A stretch of DNA of 64,000 nt from positions 1,977,920,576 to 1,977,984,575 of the forward strand of contig OY728136.1 in the NCBI GenBank assembly GCA_963277665.1. The letters are read 5' to 3'. Source of the stretch: Viscum album. Lineage: Eukaryota; Streptophyta; Magnoliopsida; Santalales; Viscaceae. The notes beneath the pieces were generated by a model. That model made no database searches and had not been told where the DNA came from. It worked only from the letters and a program-made list of their open reading frames with translations. Both the position numbers and the translations under genes were made by a program. Each line of letters opens with the position of its first letter. Within the stretch, counting starts at the first letter, position 1. This document shows, one piece after another, positions 48,312 to 58,527 of this stretch.

Positions 48312-48323
48312 TGGTATCAAAGC
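48312..48323 (+). other. Primer-binding site of element A
   Basis: TGGTATCAAAGC two bases after the LTR end CCAACA, an initiator-Met-type PBS with one change. Confidence 0.85.
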
Positions 48324-48368
48324 TGAAGGTTGATGGACAGTTTTCTCACTTTGAAGATATGATGGTGG

Positions 48369-49087
48369 TTGCCAACCATGAAGGGATCTTTATTTTTGAA
48401 GGTTCTAATTATGGAAAAACCGAATGCAACATTATTTTCTGTCTTTAAGTATGGATGTGTACATGACACCAATTCATGGAATCACGACCAGCGCGGAGAG
48501 TGGGCTCTATCAGATAGAGATCATAAGGAGTTGGTTGCAGATGCCAAGACAATCAATGCATCAGGGGGAGCTTTGGCCAACCCTATCTACACAAAGGTTA
48601 TGTCATGCAAAACCTCTCATGCGACGTGGGAGAATCTCCTCAATACTTATTGTTGGAGTCTGTGTCCCACATTGAACTTCGATGTTTTGTTATCTTTATT
48701 ATTCATTATAAATAGACACCAAGACCTCCCTTAGAGAGGCATCTTGGGTATTGGGTTAACCACTCTATCATTCTATACTTATGAAGGTGATTCAAAAGTC
48801 ATAGTGATAAAGGCGCAGGTTTTATGGAATAAATATGAAGATCTGAGGATGAGCCCGAATGAATTAGTTGATGTGTTCTTTGATCGGCTGAATATTCTTA
48901 TGGAAGATATGCACAGACTTGGAGAGGTCATTATCGATATCAAAATTGTTAAAAGAATTCTGAGAAGATTACCTCCACGGTTTAATGCCAAAATTTCGGT
49001 TCTTGAAGACAAAGATCGAAGGAGGTGACGTTAGACAACCTCCATAGCACTATTGTGGCATACGAAATGAGGAACAATGATAATGGT
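48369..49087 (+). pseudogene. Element A gag (UBN2-type), split by a solo LTR
   Basis: The first part, 48369-48650, contains GEWALSDRDHKELVADAK and ATWENLL. The second, 48778 on, contains LWNKYEDLRMSPNELVDVF, DIKIVKRILRRLPPRFNAKI and LDNLHSTIVAYEMRN. Both belong to copia UBN2 gag (LP..Y/F, LTLDEL...YE.R). The 127-bp LTR at 48651-48777 sits between them with a 5-bp target duplication, and the reading frame on each side is consistent with a single ancestral ORF. One frameshift lies near 49020. The zinc knuckle is absent, lost at the insertion starting near 49.1 kb. Confidence 0.8.
48651..48777 (+). mobile_element. Solo LTR of the B family in gag, with TSD CTTAT
   Basis: 127 bp from TGTTGGAGTC to TTCTATA. 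It is flanked by CTTAT on both sides (48646-48650, 48778-48782). It matches the 131-bp LTRs of element B over its length (CCCACAT.GA, ACTATTCATTATAAA-like, CCTCCCTTAGAGAG, TTGGGTATTG). A solo LTR of this kind forms by LTR-LTR recombination. Confidence 0.9.
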
Positions 49088-49669
49088 TGAGCGGTCTTCA
49101 GTGCATATATTAAGCGGCGTCAGGACGAACCGAACTTCGATGCTGGATAAATGTTGCGCGTGTACTGTTCCTCCGCCTTCGGAAAGAATGAGGTGGTGCC
49201 GTGTGTCTCGTCTTTTTCAACCTTCGAGGGTTTTGTGTGCTGGGTTTCTGCACGATCGTTGAAACAACCGCATGCATGAAATGAATCAACCGTGTGATCG
49301 GAAGATCTATTGCAGGATGAAGTAGGATCGATCGCAATAAGGTTGCTAGACCTACCGCATGAAGAGCGTTTGAGCTACCGTGAGCACCTACCGTGAGATG
49401 TTATGACCTACTGCATGAACAAATGCGAACCTACCGTGTGCATTCAACTCACTGCGAGAAGGTCTGAGCGACCGCGAGCACCCACCATGAGCTTCATACG
49501 GTAGGACAACCGACTGTATGAAGTGTGTTGCATCTACCACACGGGTTCGACTTACCATAAGAAGGCCATGATCGATCGCACGACATGCTGTGAGATGAAT
49601 CGACTGCGCAGTGTGTTCACACTGACCGTATGAAGCAGAGCCAACCACTAAAGAAGCTGGTAAGTTTGA

Positions 49670-49930
49670 GATGCTCATGCCATTGATTTCAAGAGGCTTG
49701 CATGCACATAAGACAAAGAGCTCGAGTATGATGACATGCATGCATGAGATTGTCCTCCGCGTTAAACAATGATTTTGCAGACACATGAGATTGGTAAATC
49801 ATGCTACATGCTACATGCATGCAACACGTGCATGCAACACGTGCATGCATGTGTATCGATGGATTGAAAGGGAACCCAACGAGGACGTGGGAACAATCAT
49901 GAGGTAATTACAGTGGCCACATACATGCAT
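49670..49930. promoter_or_regulatory. Cluster of CATGCA (RY) and ACACGTGC (ACGT-core) motifs
   Basis: Multiple CATGCATG-type RY elements and two tandem AACACGTGCATGCA units (49820-49850). In plants, RY motifs with ACGT-core boxes are the known seed/ABA promoter code. Their presence in an LTR-like sequence is suggestive of a U3 enhancer; activity is not shown. Confidence 0.5.
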
Positions 49931-50559
49931 GAAATTAATATCGAATATTGGGATTAATGCTGGGGACATTAATGAAGGAGCTGCGTGTAATGAAGATTGC
50001 AGTTATTTATTAACCGCATAAAGATGTGAAAAGACTAGAGCCTTTCGGGTATTTAAAATGAGATTAAATGAGGAGTTTTAAATTGGGATCCATTGACCGA
50101 ATTAAAAGAAAAATAACCGCTTGCATATGCATTCAAGAAGAAGATATCGTGGGAGTCTAGATTTGAATCTTTAGGGATTTAAAATCAAATCTTTATAGCT
50201 GTTTTATTACAGTTTTGAAGACCGGAATAACCGCATATACAGGTGATTATATTTTTCTTAAAGGCAATAAAATAAATGTGTTCTTGATTTGAGAACTCTT
50301 TTGCATATTGGAAGATAATTATGAGAGAACGATACATCAAGTATCAAGGTGAGAAGTTGAGCCGAAACTAGGAGACCCTGAAGGAGACACACTTGAGTAT
50401 TCGAAGATCGAGGAGAATCCATATCACACCAGACCTGGAAGGAGTTTCAAGACCAATAGATCTGTTCAGGTAGTTGTTGAAGGTCTTGAAGGTGTACACG
50501 AGCAGGCCCAATCCTACAAGCTCGTGGAGGAGGATCATCTGAAGAAAGAACTCTTTCTG

Positions 50560-50840
50560 TATTGGATCAACACCAAAGAAGAGTTTGTAGCTGAAGTGTC
50601 TAACCAGTTGCTAAAGAGGTTCGTGGCTGAGGTGCATAACCAGTCAAGGAAGAGGAATACAGTTGGGGTGTACAACCAACCTAGGTAGAAGAGTTGGTGG
50701 CTGGGGTGTAGAACCATGATCAATTGGAGGATCGACTATTGGGGCGTATAATCCTTTGCTGTCTAAGCAGCTGTAATTGATATTGATAATAAGATTATAT
50801 TGGAGAATCCATGTTGGGGTGTCTAACCAACATGGCAAGG
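50560..50840. repeat. ~36-bp tandem repeat in the LTR-like insertion
   Basis: Degenerate units of the form GTGGCTGAGGTGTCTAACCAG followed by about 15 variable bases, five to six copies. Plausibly the R/U5 side of the inserted LTR. Confidence 0.6.
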
Positions 50841-51082
50841 AGTGAGCTTTTTTGCCGAACCTTGTAAATATTGTGTGTTGATCTCTCTCTCATTACTACT
50901 ACACACAAGGTGAGGTTGTGAGATGCTATTGAGTGGATTAAAAACTTTAACAAGTTCAAGAGGTTGAACTAATTGTTCGAGAATTTATAAAAGAAACCAC
51001 TAATTCACCCCCCCAGTGGTCAACCGGCCTGAGGCTCTACAAATACCTTGTCACAGGGATAAAATATGACGAGGATGGAGTA

Positions 51083-52268
51083 GTGAGATTTGACAATGAT
51101 GAGGGGTTGAAGATCATTGGCTCCAGGAAGGCCAAAATAGGTGGGAAGGACTGGAGACACATAGATGTCTTGTTGGTGGAAGGCCTTGGTCACAATCTAC
51201 TCGGTGTGAGTCAATTATGTGACTTGGGGCATGCGGTAAAATTCAACAGAAAGACTTGCATCATAAAGAGAAAAGATGGCACTGCAGTTTTGCAAGGAAG
51301 GCGCACCAAAGGAAACCTATATCTCATCAATGGAGTAGATGATACATGCTTGCTGTCCAAAGAGGAAGAAAATCGATTGCGACACAAGAGGCATGGCCAT
51401 TTGAGCCAAAAATCCTTGGAAGAGTTGGGTGAAAAATGAAGATGCTCGAGACCTCCTTACACTTTCACGAGATTGCACTCACATGTGTGATACTTGTCAA
51501 AAAAGGAAGATTGTTCAGAAAACTTACACACCAAAAGAGACGAAGTCAACAAGATTGTTTAAGCTTGTGCATGTGGATGTGTGTGGGCTAATGACACCCA
51601 AAGCCACAGATGAGAAAATGTATTTTGTCTTATTCATTGATGATTACAGCCGGATGGTATGGCTGGCATGGCTGGCATGGCTGATGGTCATTGCTCACAA
51701 ATCTGATGTGTTCCGGTGCATCATTCGGTACCGGAGATTGGCGAAGAAAATGCTTAGGCTGAAGATTCGAAAGTTTCGGACTGATAATGGTACAAAGTTT
51801 ATCAATAATCAGGTGGAAGAGTATCTTGAAAAGCATGGGATGCGACATCAAGTATCAACCGTAAAGACTCCTCAACAAAATGGAGTCATTGAGAAAAGTA
51901 ACTGGATCATCAATAATATGGCTTGGACAATGCTCCTTAAAAAGAATCTACCAGAGACCTATTGGAAGGAGGCTGTGCTCACATCAATTTACATCTCCAA
52001 TAGAGCCCTATTATGTTCGAATAAAGAGAAGACCCCCTACGAGATGTGGTACGGGAAGAAGTCAACACTCAATGCTTTTGAGTTTTCGGAAGTAAATGTT
52101 TTATTCTCAACAAAGAGAAGCATTGGAAATTTGAAGCTTGTGGGGATGAAATTATTTTTCTTGGATACTCATCCAAAAGCAAGGCGTATGAATGCTATAA
52201 CAATAGGCTTGGAAAAATTGTGGAAAGCCAAGATGTTAGGGTTGTTGAGATTGAGTAGAATTTGCTAA
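51083..52268 (+). pseudogene. Element A GAG-pre-integrase and integrase
   Basis: Frame 51083-51439 gives the protease end and pre-integrase (LVEGLGHNLLGVSQLCDLGH, HKRHGHLSQKSLEEL). Frame 51429-52268 gives the integrase: CDTCQKRK, HVDVCGL (first Asp), LFIDDYSRMVW, RTDNGTKF (second Asp), PQQNGVIEKSN (Glu), YWKEAV..., KTPYEMWYGKK. All three D-D-E residues are kept. A one-base shift joins the frames at about 51435. A 9-bp tandem repeat (TGGCTGGCA) adds LAWLAW just after the DDYSR motif. The N-terminal protease, with its DSG site, is missing at the insertion boundary near 51.04 kb. Confidence 0.85.
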
Positions 52269-52701
52269 CTGGCGAGCAGATTTTGCAACAGTACAGTGAA
52301 GAAACCGAGGAAGAAAGTGATGTTGAAGTGAGTGGTTCTGGGGGAGCTCATGGGGGGCTTTAGAAGACTCCGATGAAAGCTCTGTTGATGAGGAAAATGC
52401 AACACCAACAGTAGCTACAGACCGGAAAACCAGTAGGACAGAAATCAGTGATGACAACTTTGTTGGTGACTGGACAGCCCCCGTTGAAACTAGAAGAATG
52501 AAAACTCAACAACAATCCTCTTATTTATCTCAGGTGGAACCTAAAAACTTTGAAGAGGCTTCTAAGGATGATCATTGGGTCAAGGCTATGCATGAAGAAC
52601 TTGATCAGATTGAAAAGAACAAGACGTGAGAAGTTGTTCCCAAGGAATAAAAATGTTATTGGAACCAAATGAGTTTTCCGAAATAAACTTAATGAAGATG
52701 G

Positions 52702-53145
52702 CAAGGTGACAAGGAACAAGGCACGACTGGTGTGCAAAGACTATTCCCAAATCGAAGACATTGACGTGGATAAAACTTTTGCACCCGTGGCACGACTTGA
52801 AACCATGTGACTGTTTTTGGGGACGGCGGTGCAAAGAGGCTTTGAAGCCCATCAAATAGATGCTGAATCGACGTTCTTGATTGGAGTTCTTGAAGAGGAG
52901 GTTTACATAGAGCAACCGGATGACAAGGTGACAAGGAACAAGGCACGACTGGTGTGCAAAGACTATTCCCAAATCGAAGACATTGACGTGGATGAAACTT
53001 TTGCTCCCGTGGCACGACTTGAAACCATGTGACTGTTTTTGGGGACGACGGTGCAAAGAGGCTTTGAAGCCCATCAAATGGATGCTGAATCGACGTTCTT
53101 GATTGGAGTTCTTGAAGAGGAGGTTTACATAGAGCAACCAGATGA
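52702..53145 (+). repeat. 222-bp in-frame tandem duplication inside RT
   Basis: The segment starting CAAGGTGACAAGG occurs at 52702 and again at 52924, each running to GCAACC.GATGAC. The 222-base period is a multiple of three. A few substitutions separate the copies, so it is not very recent. Confidence 0.9.
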
Positions 53146-53250
53146 CTTTCTAGTGGATGGAGATCAAAACAAGGTATGTCGGTTACTCACGGTTGGATCA
53201 GTACATAAGGAGGCTTGGTTTTCAAAGAGGAGGGGTTGATTGCAACCTCT

Positions 53251-53602
53251 ACATCAAAAAGTAGAAAGAGCAGCGGATGATGGTGCTTATTTATGTACAT
53301 CAAAAAGGAGAAAGTGCAGCGGATAATGGTGCTTATTTATGTGGATGACATCAATTTTGGAGGCTCAGATGTTGCACAATGCAAACGGTTTTTAGAATAC
53401 ATGAACGAAATGTCCTTGATTGGTGAGTTATCTTTTTTTATTGGTGCTTATTTATGTACATCAAAAAGGAGAAAGTGCAGCGGATGATGGTGCTTATTTA
53501 TGTGGATGACATCAATTTTGGAGGCTCAGATGTTGCACAATGCAAACGGTTTTTAGAATACATGAACGAAATGTTCTTGGTTGGTGAGTTATCTTTTTTT
53601 AT
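53251..53602 (+). repeat. 46-bp and 161-bp tandem duplications around YVDD
   Basis: A 46-base unit ACATCAAAAAG.AGAAAG..CAGCGGAT..TGG begins at 53251, 53297 and 53458. The 53297 to 53458 distance, 161 bases, forms a second unit containing IYVDDINFGG. The anchor TGGTGCTTATTTATGT recurs at each junction, as expected from unequal or slipped repair at short homology. Confidence 0.85.
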
Positions 53603-53969
53603 TGGCTTGCTGGTGATTCAAAGGACGGATGATACTTTTGTTTTTCAAACAAAATATGCTAAAGGAGGTGTTAAAAAGGTATCAAATGGATGATTCGCGG
53701 TCAATGACAACTCCAGTGGTGATCCAGATGAAATTGTCAAAAGATGAGGAAAACAAGGAGGTCTATATGACACTTTATAAGCAAATCATTGGGTGTTTGT
53801 TGTACTTGACAGCCACTCGATTGAACATCGTATTTGCCACATGTCAAGTTGTCAGCTATCAGAGCCGTCCCAAAGAAAGTCATATGCAAGACGTGAGATG
53901 AATACTCTATTATATCAACCAAACAGTGGACTTTGAGCTGTTTTATTACACCGCTTCACAGCAGAAACT

Positions 53970-54378
53970 CTTGGGCTATACAGATGCAAATTGGGCAGGT
54001 TCGGTGGATGATCGAAAGTCAACTTCTGGAAGTGTATTCTATCTCGTCAACTTTTGTATCTCTTGGCTAAGAAAGAAGCAGGACTGCATCTCTTTATAAG
54101 CACCACGGTGGTTGAATATATAGCAGGCAACCCAGTTGATACAGATGAGACAATAGTTTGAAGACATTAGGTTGGAAGTGGCATCTTCTATTACTATCAA
54201 GCGTGACAACTCAAGTGCTATAAATCTGAGTAAAAATCTCATTCATCATTCAAGGACCAAACACATTGAAATTAAATATTATTTCTTGAAGGAGAAGGTG
54301 AAACAACAAGCTGTGAAGTTGGAGTATGTGTCAACACAGTTTGAAGTGGCTGATATCATGACCAGAGCACTACCCTAG
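53970..54378 (+). pseudogene. Element A RNase H
   Basis: GYTDANWAGSVDDRKSTSG and VFYLVNFCISW give the first part (53970-54070). An in-frame stop and shift lie near 54100. The frame 54172-54378 then supplies DNSSAINLSKNLIHHSRTKH, EIKYYFLKEKV and YVSTQFEVADIMTRALP, the C-terminal copia RNase H hallmark. Pol homology ends here. Confidence 0.85.
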
Positions 54379-55120
54379 GTAGATTTTGAAAGGCATCGAT
54401 TGGCTCTTAGAGTCCAACTGAATCCCTCCAACTATGAGTTGGAGAAGGGACCCCCAATCCCCCATAGTGGTTGTTTCAATGGGAAGGTATGTTTTCACTC
54501 ATAAATTCAATGCTTAAATTTTTTACTCTCTTTTGTGAACTTTCAAGGAAGCGCTCTTTGGGTTCGTTGACAAAGGGGGAGAAGGTGTTCCTATTTTATG
54601 GGGAGAAGGTGTTCATGGAGTGTTCTTCCTTGACAAGGGGGGAGCAATCTTATGCTTGTATCTTGAAGGCGGGGGAGAGTATTTCATTACTTAACGAAGG
54701 AGAGCAGTTTTGTGGAGAAGTTGAAAGGTTGCAGTGCATGAAGTTCATTGAGGTGTTTTCATAAAGATTTTTTCATTCAACTCTTGTTTCTCACACCGAG
54801 TTTGACTCAAGTGGGCTTAGAGTTAATGTTAAGTGAATCAATGTTTGAAGGAAAACAGTTTTGTGGAGAAGTTGAAAGGTTGAAGTGCATGAAGTTCAAT
54901 GAGGTGTTTTCATAAGGATATTTTCATTCAACTCTTGTTTCTCACACTGAGTTTGACTCAAGTGGGCTTAGAGTTGATGTTAATTGAATCATTGATACAC
55001 TCCTTGAAGGCAAGCGGTTTTCATATTGTGTTTGTGTTCAGATCTGGTGTTTTCTGAAGTTTTTCAAAGGCTTAAGCAATAAATATGTTTGAAGTTGTCA
55101 ACAAACCCGAAGAGTGAGAT
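54379..55120 (+). other. Non-coding tail of element A before the 3' LTR
   Basis: Contains G-rich phrases (GGGGGAG near 54580-54680) and a ~151-bp tandem duplication (54697-54998, anchor CAGTTTTGTGGAGAAGTTGA at 54705 and 54856). It ends in a purine-rich GAAGAGTGAGAT directly before TGTTGG, acting as the polypurine tract (55109-55120). The frame 54471-54764 has no domain. Confidence 0.65.
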
Positions 55121-55731
55121 TGTTGGCAAAAATCCCCTTGGAGTGCTTTTTAAGGTTGTGTTTGTTGACAAGAAAGTGGACGAAATCTTCAATGAAGTCT
55201 ATTTAAGTGCATGAAGTTCATTTTTTGAGAATAAGTTTGAGTTGGTTCTGGATGATTTCTGAGTGAATCTGTCCTTGGAAAGAAGTCCAGAATTTTGGCA
55301 AAGTCCTTTTTTGGAAAGGTAAGGTAAATTCGGCAGGGTATTCGACAATTTTGGAAGGGTATACCTTGTTCGGAAGGGTATCCAGCGATTTCGGAAGGGT
55401 ATACTTTATTTGGAAGGGTATACCTTGTTCGGAAGGGTTTTTGGAAAGGTATGTCGATTTCAGAAGGGTACCATGAAGGGTATACCCTCTTGGAGGTTTC
55501 AGAAGGGTATACTTTATTCGGAAGGGTATGCGGAAGGGTACTACAGAGGGGGTATTTTGGAAAGGTACTGCCATTTTGAGAAGGATAACCCCCTTTCCTA
55601 GTTTTTTGTAAAAGTCGGCCACTTGCAGCAGTTATGGATATTTTGTTGAATATATAATTGACCATCTTTGAATGGCGATTATCAAGCCTAAATTCAAAGT
55701 TGGCCATATTAATTTGATATTTTAAGAGTGA
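55121..55731 (+). repeat. 3' LTR of element A, proximal part
   Basis: Starts TGTTGGCAAAA after the PPT, then matches the 5' LTR from 55288 on, with a shorter GGAAGGGTA array (55300-55570). It is cut at ATTTTAAGAGTGA by element B. The 5' LTR counterpart (47495-47510) continues uninterrupted as AGAGTGATTAAGGCTGATC. Confidence 0.85.
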
Positions 55732-55862
55732 TGTTGGAGTCTGCATTCCACATCGAACTTGTGGTCCTATGTGGTGTTTACTATTCATTATAAAATAACC
55801 TCAATGTCTCCTTTAGAGAGACAACCTTGGATATTGAGTTACTCTCCTTTTATCATTCTACA
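55732..55862 (+). repeat. 5' LTR of element B
   Basis: 131 bp, TGTTGGAGTC to TTCTACA. A TATA-like ATTATAAAATAA lies mid-way (55796). Confidence 0.85.
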
Positions 55863-55873
55863 TGGTATCAGAG
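55863..55873 (+). other. Primer-binding site of element B
   Basis: TGGTATCAGAG, an exact match to the plant initiator-Met PBS, directly abutting the LTR. Confidence 0.9.
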
Positions 55874-57089
55874 TGAGTTCTCTAACTCGATCCCTCCCTC
55901 TCATTTTTCTCTAGTCCTAGGTTTTCTCAGTGTTTTCTCCCCGATCGGGGGCGACGACTCTCTGGCCAAAGGCCATCGTCACAACGCGCTGCCCCCTGCC
56001 ATTTCCTGTTCGGCACACATCTCTCCCAGACGACTCCCTCCCGGCGGCTCCCTCCCCGCAGATTGAGCCCCGCTAGTCCTCCACCCGTCTGTTTTCCTCC
56101 CGCTCGCGGCCCTCCGACTCTTGTGGTTTTCCTGGCGACGACCCCTCTCCGCCGTCGACGGCCTCTCCCGTGCGCGACGACTCCTACTGCGTTGACTCTA
56201 TGCAACGTCGTTCGGTCCGACGACGACGACGTCAGCGTCCTCGACCGATTCACTAGTTCCCCCTCTCCCGCGCGATGCCTGACGACCCCCTTCTTGTCGC
56301 ACCTTCCGCTCCGACACAACACTGCTCCCCTGTGCCCGCTGGCTCCCGCATCCCCGCCAGATCCCGCAACATCTCCCTTTTCCTGCTGCTCCAGTCCGGC
56401 GACCCTCATCGTCCGACCCTTCCTCCGGTGACCGGCTCTCCTCACCGCGCCTTTCAGATCGAGAGCGTTGCCTTCCCTGCTCGCCGACCCTCCCTGTGCG
56501 CCACCTCCTCGCGTTGGCTCTCCTCCCCGACCAGTCCTGTTAGACCATGTCAGTCGGCCCTCTTCCACCCAAGCCACGCCTCTGCATCCGGTGCCATCTG
56601 CTTTCGTCAGTCCTCTTCCAACCAAGCTGCGCCGGTTCTCCTCCGCTGAGCCCCGTCATCAGCCTGCCGGCTCCTCCGCGGCTCTCTGGGCGCACCATCG
56701 TTTGACCCCGCCTGTGCGGCTTTCCCGACGCTCTGTCTTCCGGCCCCGCCTGTGCGGCTTCCCCGACGCTCCGTCGTCCGACCTATGCGACTTTCCCGAC
56801 GCTTTGTTGTCTGGCCCCGCCTGCCGTTGCATCCGCATTCCAGCTATTCTTGCTGGTTCTGCATGACGAGCGTTGTTCGTTGATTGACAATCTTTTTCTG
56901 CGGCATCATCTATCAACTTCTTGAGGGGGAGCAGCAGCCATGGCGGTTTATCTTTTGTTCTATTTTGTCTTGTTTTGTCATCAAGCGTATGTCCAACTTG
57001 AGGGAGTGCTGAAAGCGTCTTTGGTTTGTTTTGTTTTGGTTTGTTTTCTTTAATTATGTGTCCAAGTTAGGTAGACCTAGCTTGAGGAG
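55874..57089 (+). other. GC-rich interior of element B
   Basis: About 55900-56880 is strongly GC-rich, with CGACG/CCGTCG and TGTGCGGCTTCCCCGACG-type repeats (56715-56800). Open frames in several phases on both strands (for example 55927-56625 minus, 56063-56431 plus) give Pro/Arg/Ser/Ala-rich products, a consequence of composition. The 3' side has a plain Copia-like tail (TTGAGGGGGAGCAGC, AACTTGAGGGAGTG). It could be a 5'-leader/gag remnant or captured host DNA; I see no domain. Confidence 0.55.
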
Positions 57090-57314
57090 TGTAATGACCC
57101 GAAATTTTGAATAAATCTTGTTTCCTAATTTTGTGTGTTATTTTATTACTCAACAAAACTGTTTCATTTGATAACATGAGTATAATTAAAATGAGGCTGT
57201 TGGGTTTTGACTATTATATGACCGTTAGTCAGTATGACAGTTGAAAACTGAATGTTGCGACTTTTATCTCTAAATACAAGTGACCTTGGTTAATTAATAT
57301 AGAAAGGAGATTCG

Positions 57315-57584
57315 ATGGCCTCATTCAGTAGTCTCGGGCCAATCGAAGCTCATCTAACAGAACTTGGGAAGGAGGTAGCACCACTGAGCTTTGCTCTGGA
57401 CCAAACCCAAGCCGAACTTTATCATGTGAAGCTAGAACGAAATCGCCGTCGCGAGAAGTTCAAACTGATAAAAATTACTACTCGTGCGATGTTGGCCGAA
57501 CCTCCCTCAGATTCTCTCACCTTAGCACACCTTACACTTAGGTCCTATGCTGGTGTGATAAGGGGCTATGTAAGGAGACCGTAA
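57315..57584 (+). CDS. Hypothetical 89-aa ORF in the giant LTR
   Basis: ATG in context TTCGATGGCC, 89 codons to a TAA. The product begins MASFSSLGPIEAHLTELGKE and includes a basic NRRREKFKLIK and a probable coiled-coil middle (LDQTQAELYHVKLERN). The 290-bp patch is richer in G+C than the AT-rich LTR around it. I recognise no domain. It may be captured host exon sequence or chance; there is no evidence of expression. Confidence 0.35.
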   Translation: MASFSSLGPIEAHLTELGKEVAPLSFALDQTQAELYHVKLERNRRREKFKLIKITTRAMLAEPPSDSLTLAHLTLRSYAGVIRGYVRRP

Positions 57585-58029
57585 CTGCCTTGTGTAATCC
57601 TTTGTTTTAAATAAAAATTTTGATTTCTTCTCATGATGAAGTTTATGAATTTTCAAATGTCCGGATAAATATAGTATGCATATTTTTGATGAATTTTAGA
57701 AAAAGGATATTTTAAAAACTTTATGTAATCCTTAAATAATTAAAAATGTGTAATGATTTTCAAAAAATGGTCTTCTACAATTATGTTCAATTTTGAAATT
57801 TAGAATCTAATAAGATCAACTTAATTTTTGATGAATAGTAAATTATGAATAGTGATTTTATGCTTAGGATTAGTAATGTGACCAAATGGATTAGTAATCT
57901 CACTTAAAGAAAGTATTAATATAATCTAGGCACCTTGATTAAGTAATGAGATTCAATAAAATAGATAAATAACTGTTTCAAAAATTATTAGTCAAGTATT
58001 AGTTTTTTCAGATGAATAGTGTTTTTTAA

Positions 58030-58313
58030 TTAAAAATTAAATTAAAAATATTTAGAAAATTATTTTTATAAAATGGACATCATTTTTGAACTCAGAGCAT
58101 CGATATTATGTTAAGGTAATTTTTGGGGATTTTTCTGAAAAAAATGAATTTTCGGTGAATTGTGTATTTATTTAAAAATTAAATTAAAAATATTTAGAAA
58201 ATTATTTTTATAAAATGGAGTTCATTTTTGAAATCAGAGCATTGATATTTGGTTAAGGTGAAATTTTGGGATTTTTCTGAGAAAGTTGAATTTTCAGTGA
58301 ATAGTAAAAATAC
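58030..58313. repeat. 142-bp tandem duplication in element D
   Basis: TTAAAAATTAAATTAAAAATA...ATGG occurs at 58030 and 58172, each followed by TCATTTTTGAA.TCAGAGCAT and TTGGG/GGGATTTTTCTG. Period 142 bases. Confidence 0.8.
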
Positions 58314-58527
58314 AGTTTTAGGGTTTCAGTATGTTTAATGACATCATAACTATGTCATGATGATGTCATAAGATATTTTAAGTGTTGACCGACCAAAGGT
58401 GATGAATTATTGTATGGGGGCCCCATGTGGCCTAACTCCATGGGAAATACCATGAGAGAGCCCATGGTTTTGAGAAAACCACTTGTGAGGTGTCCCTTGG
58501 CCATTAATGCCTTGTCCCCTCACATTC

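Larger units (their letters stand above)
49088..51040 (+). mobile_element. LTR-like insertion in element A, ~1.95 kb, ends approximate
   Basis: Between the end of gag homology and the protease/pre-integrase homology lies non-coding DNA with LTR architecture. It has a repeat-rich 5' part with ACCGCATGAAG-type palindromic phrases (49260-49640), a RY/ACGT box cluster (49670-49930), ~36-bp tandem repeats near the middle (50560-50840), and a U5-like end (ATTCACCCCCCCAGTGGTC, then CTCTACA). The start may be TGAGCGGTC (49088) or TGTTGCGCG (49151). I found no clear target duplication, so a deletion probably accompanied it. Confidence 0.55.
52525..53920 (+). pseudogene. Element A reverse transcriptase with internal tandem duplications
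   Basis: Order: EASKDDHWVKAMHEELDQIE, then KARLVCKDYSQIEDIDVDET-FAPVARLE, HQ.DAESTFLIGVLEEEVYI, IYVDDINFGGSDVA, LEYMNEM, GELSFFIGL..IQR, and LYKQIIGCLLYLTATR. These are standard copia RT blocks. A 222-bp in-frame direct repeat (52702-52923, 52924-53145) duplicates the fingers/palm segment. A 161-bp repeat (53281-53441, 53442-53602) duplicates the YVDD active-site region out of frame. The stop in ETM*LF and the shift prevent function. YVDD is intact in both copies (53338-53349, 53499-53510). Confidence 0.85.

Noticed and set aside
55927..56866. Long Pro/Arg/Ser frames on both strands (up to 232 aa)
   Set aside because: Open in several phases because the DNA is GC-rich and few stops occur; no motif, no shared codon pattern.
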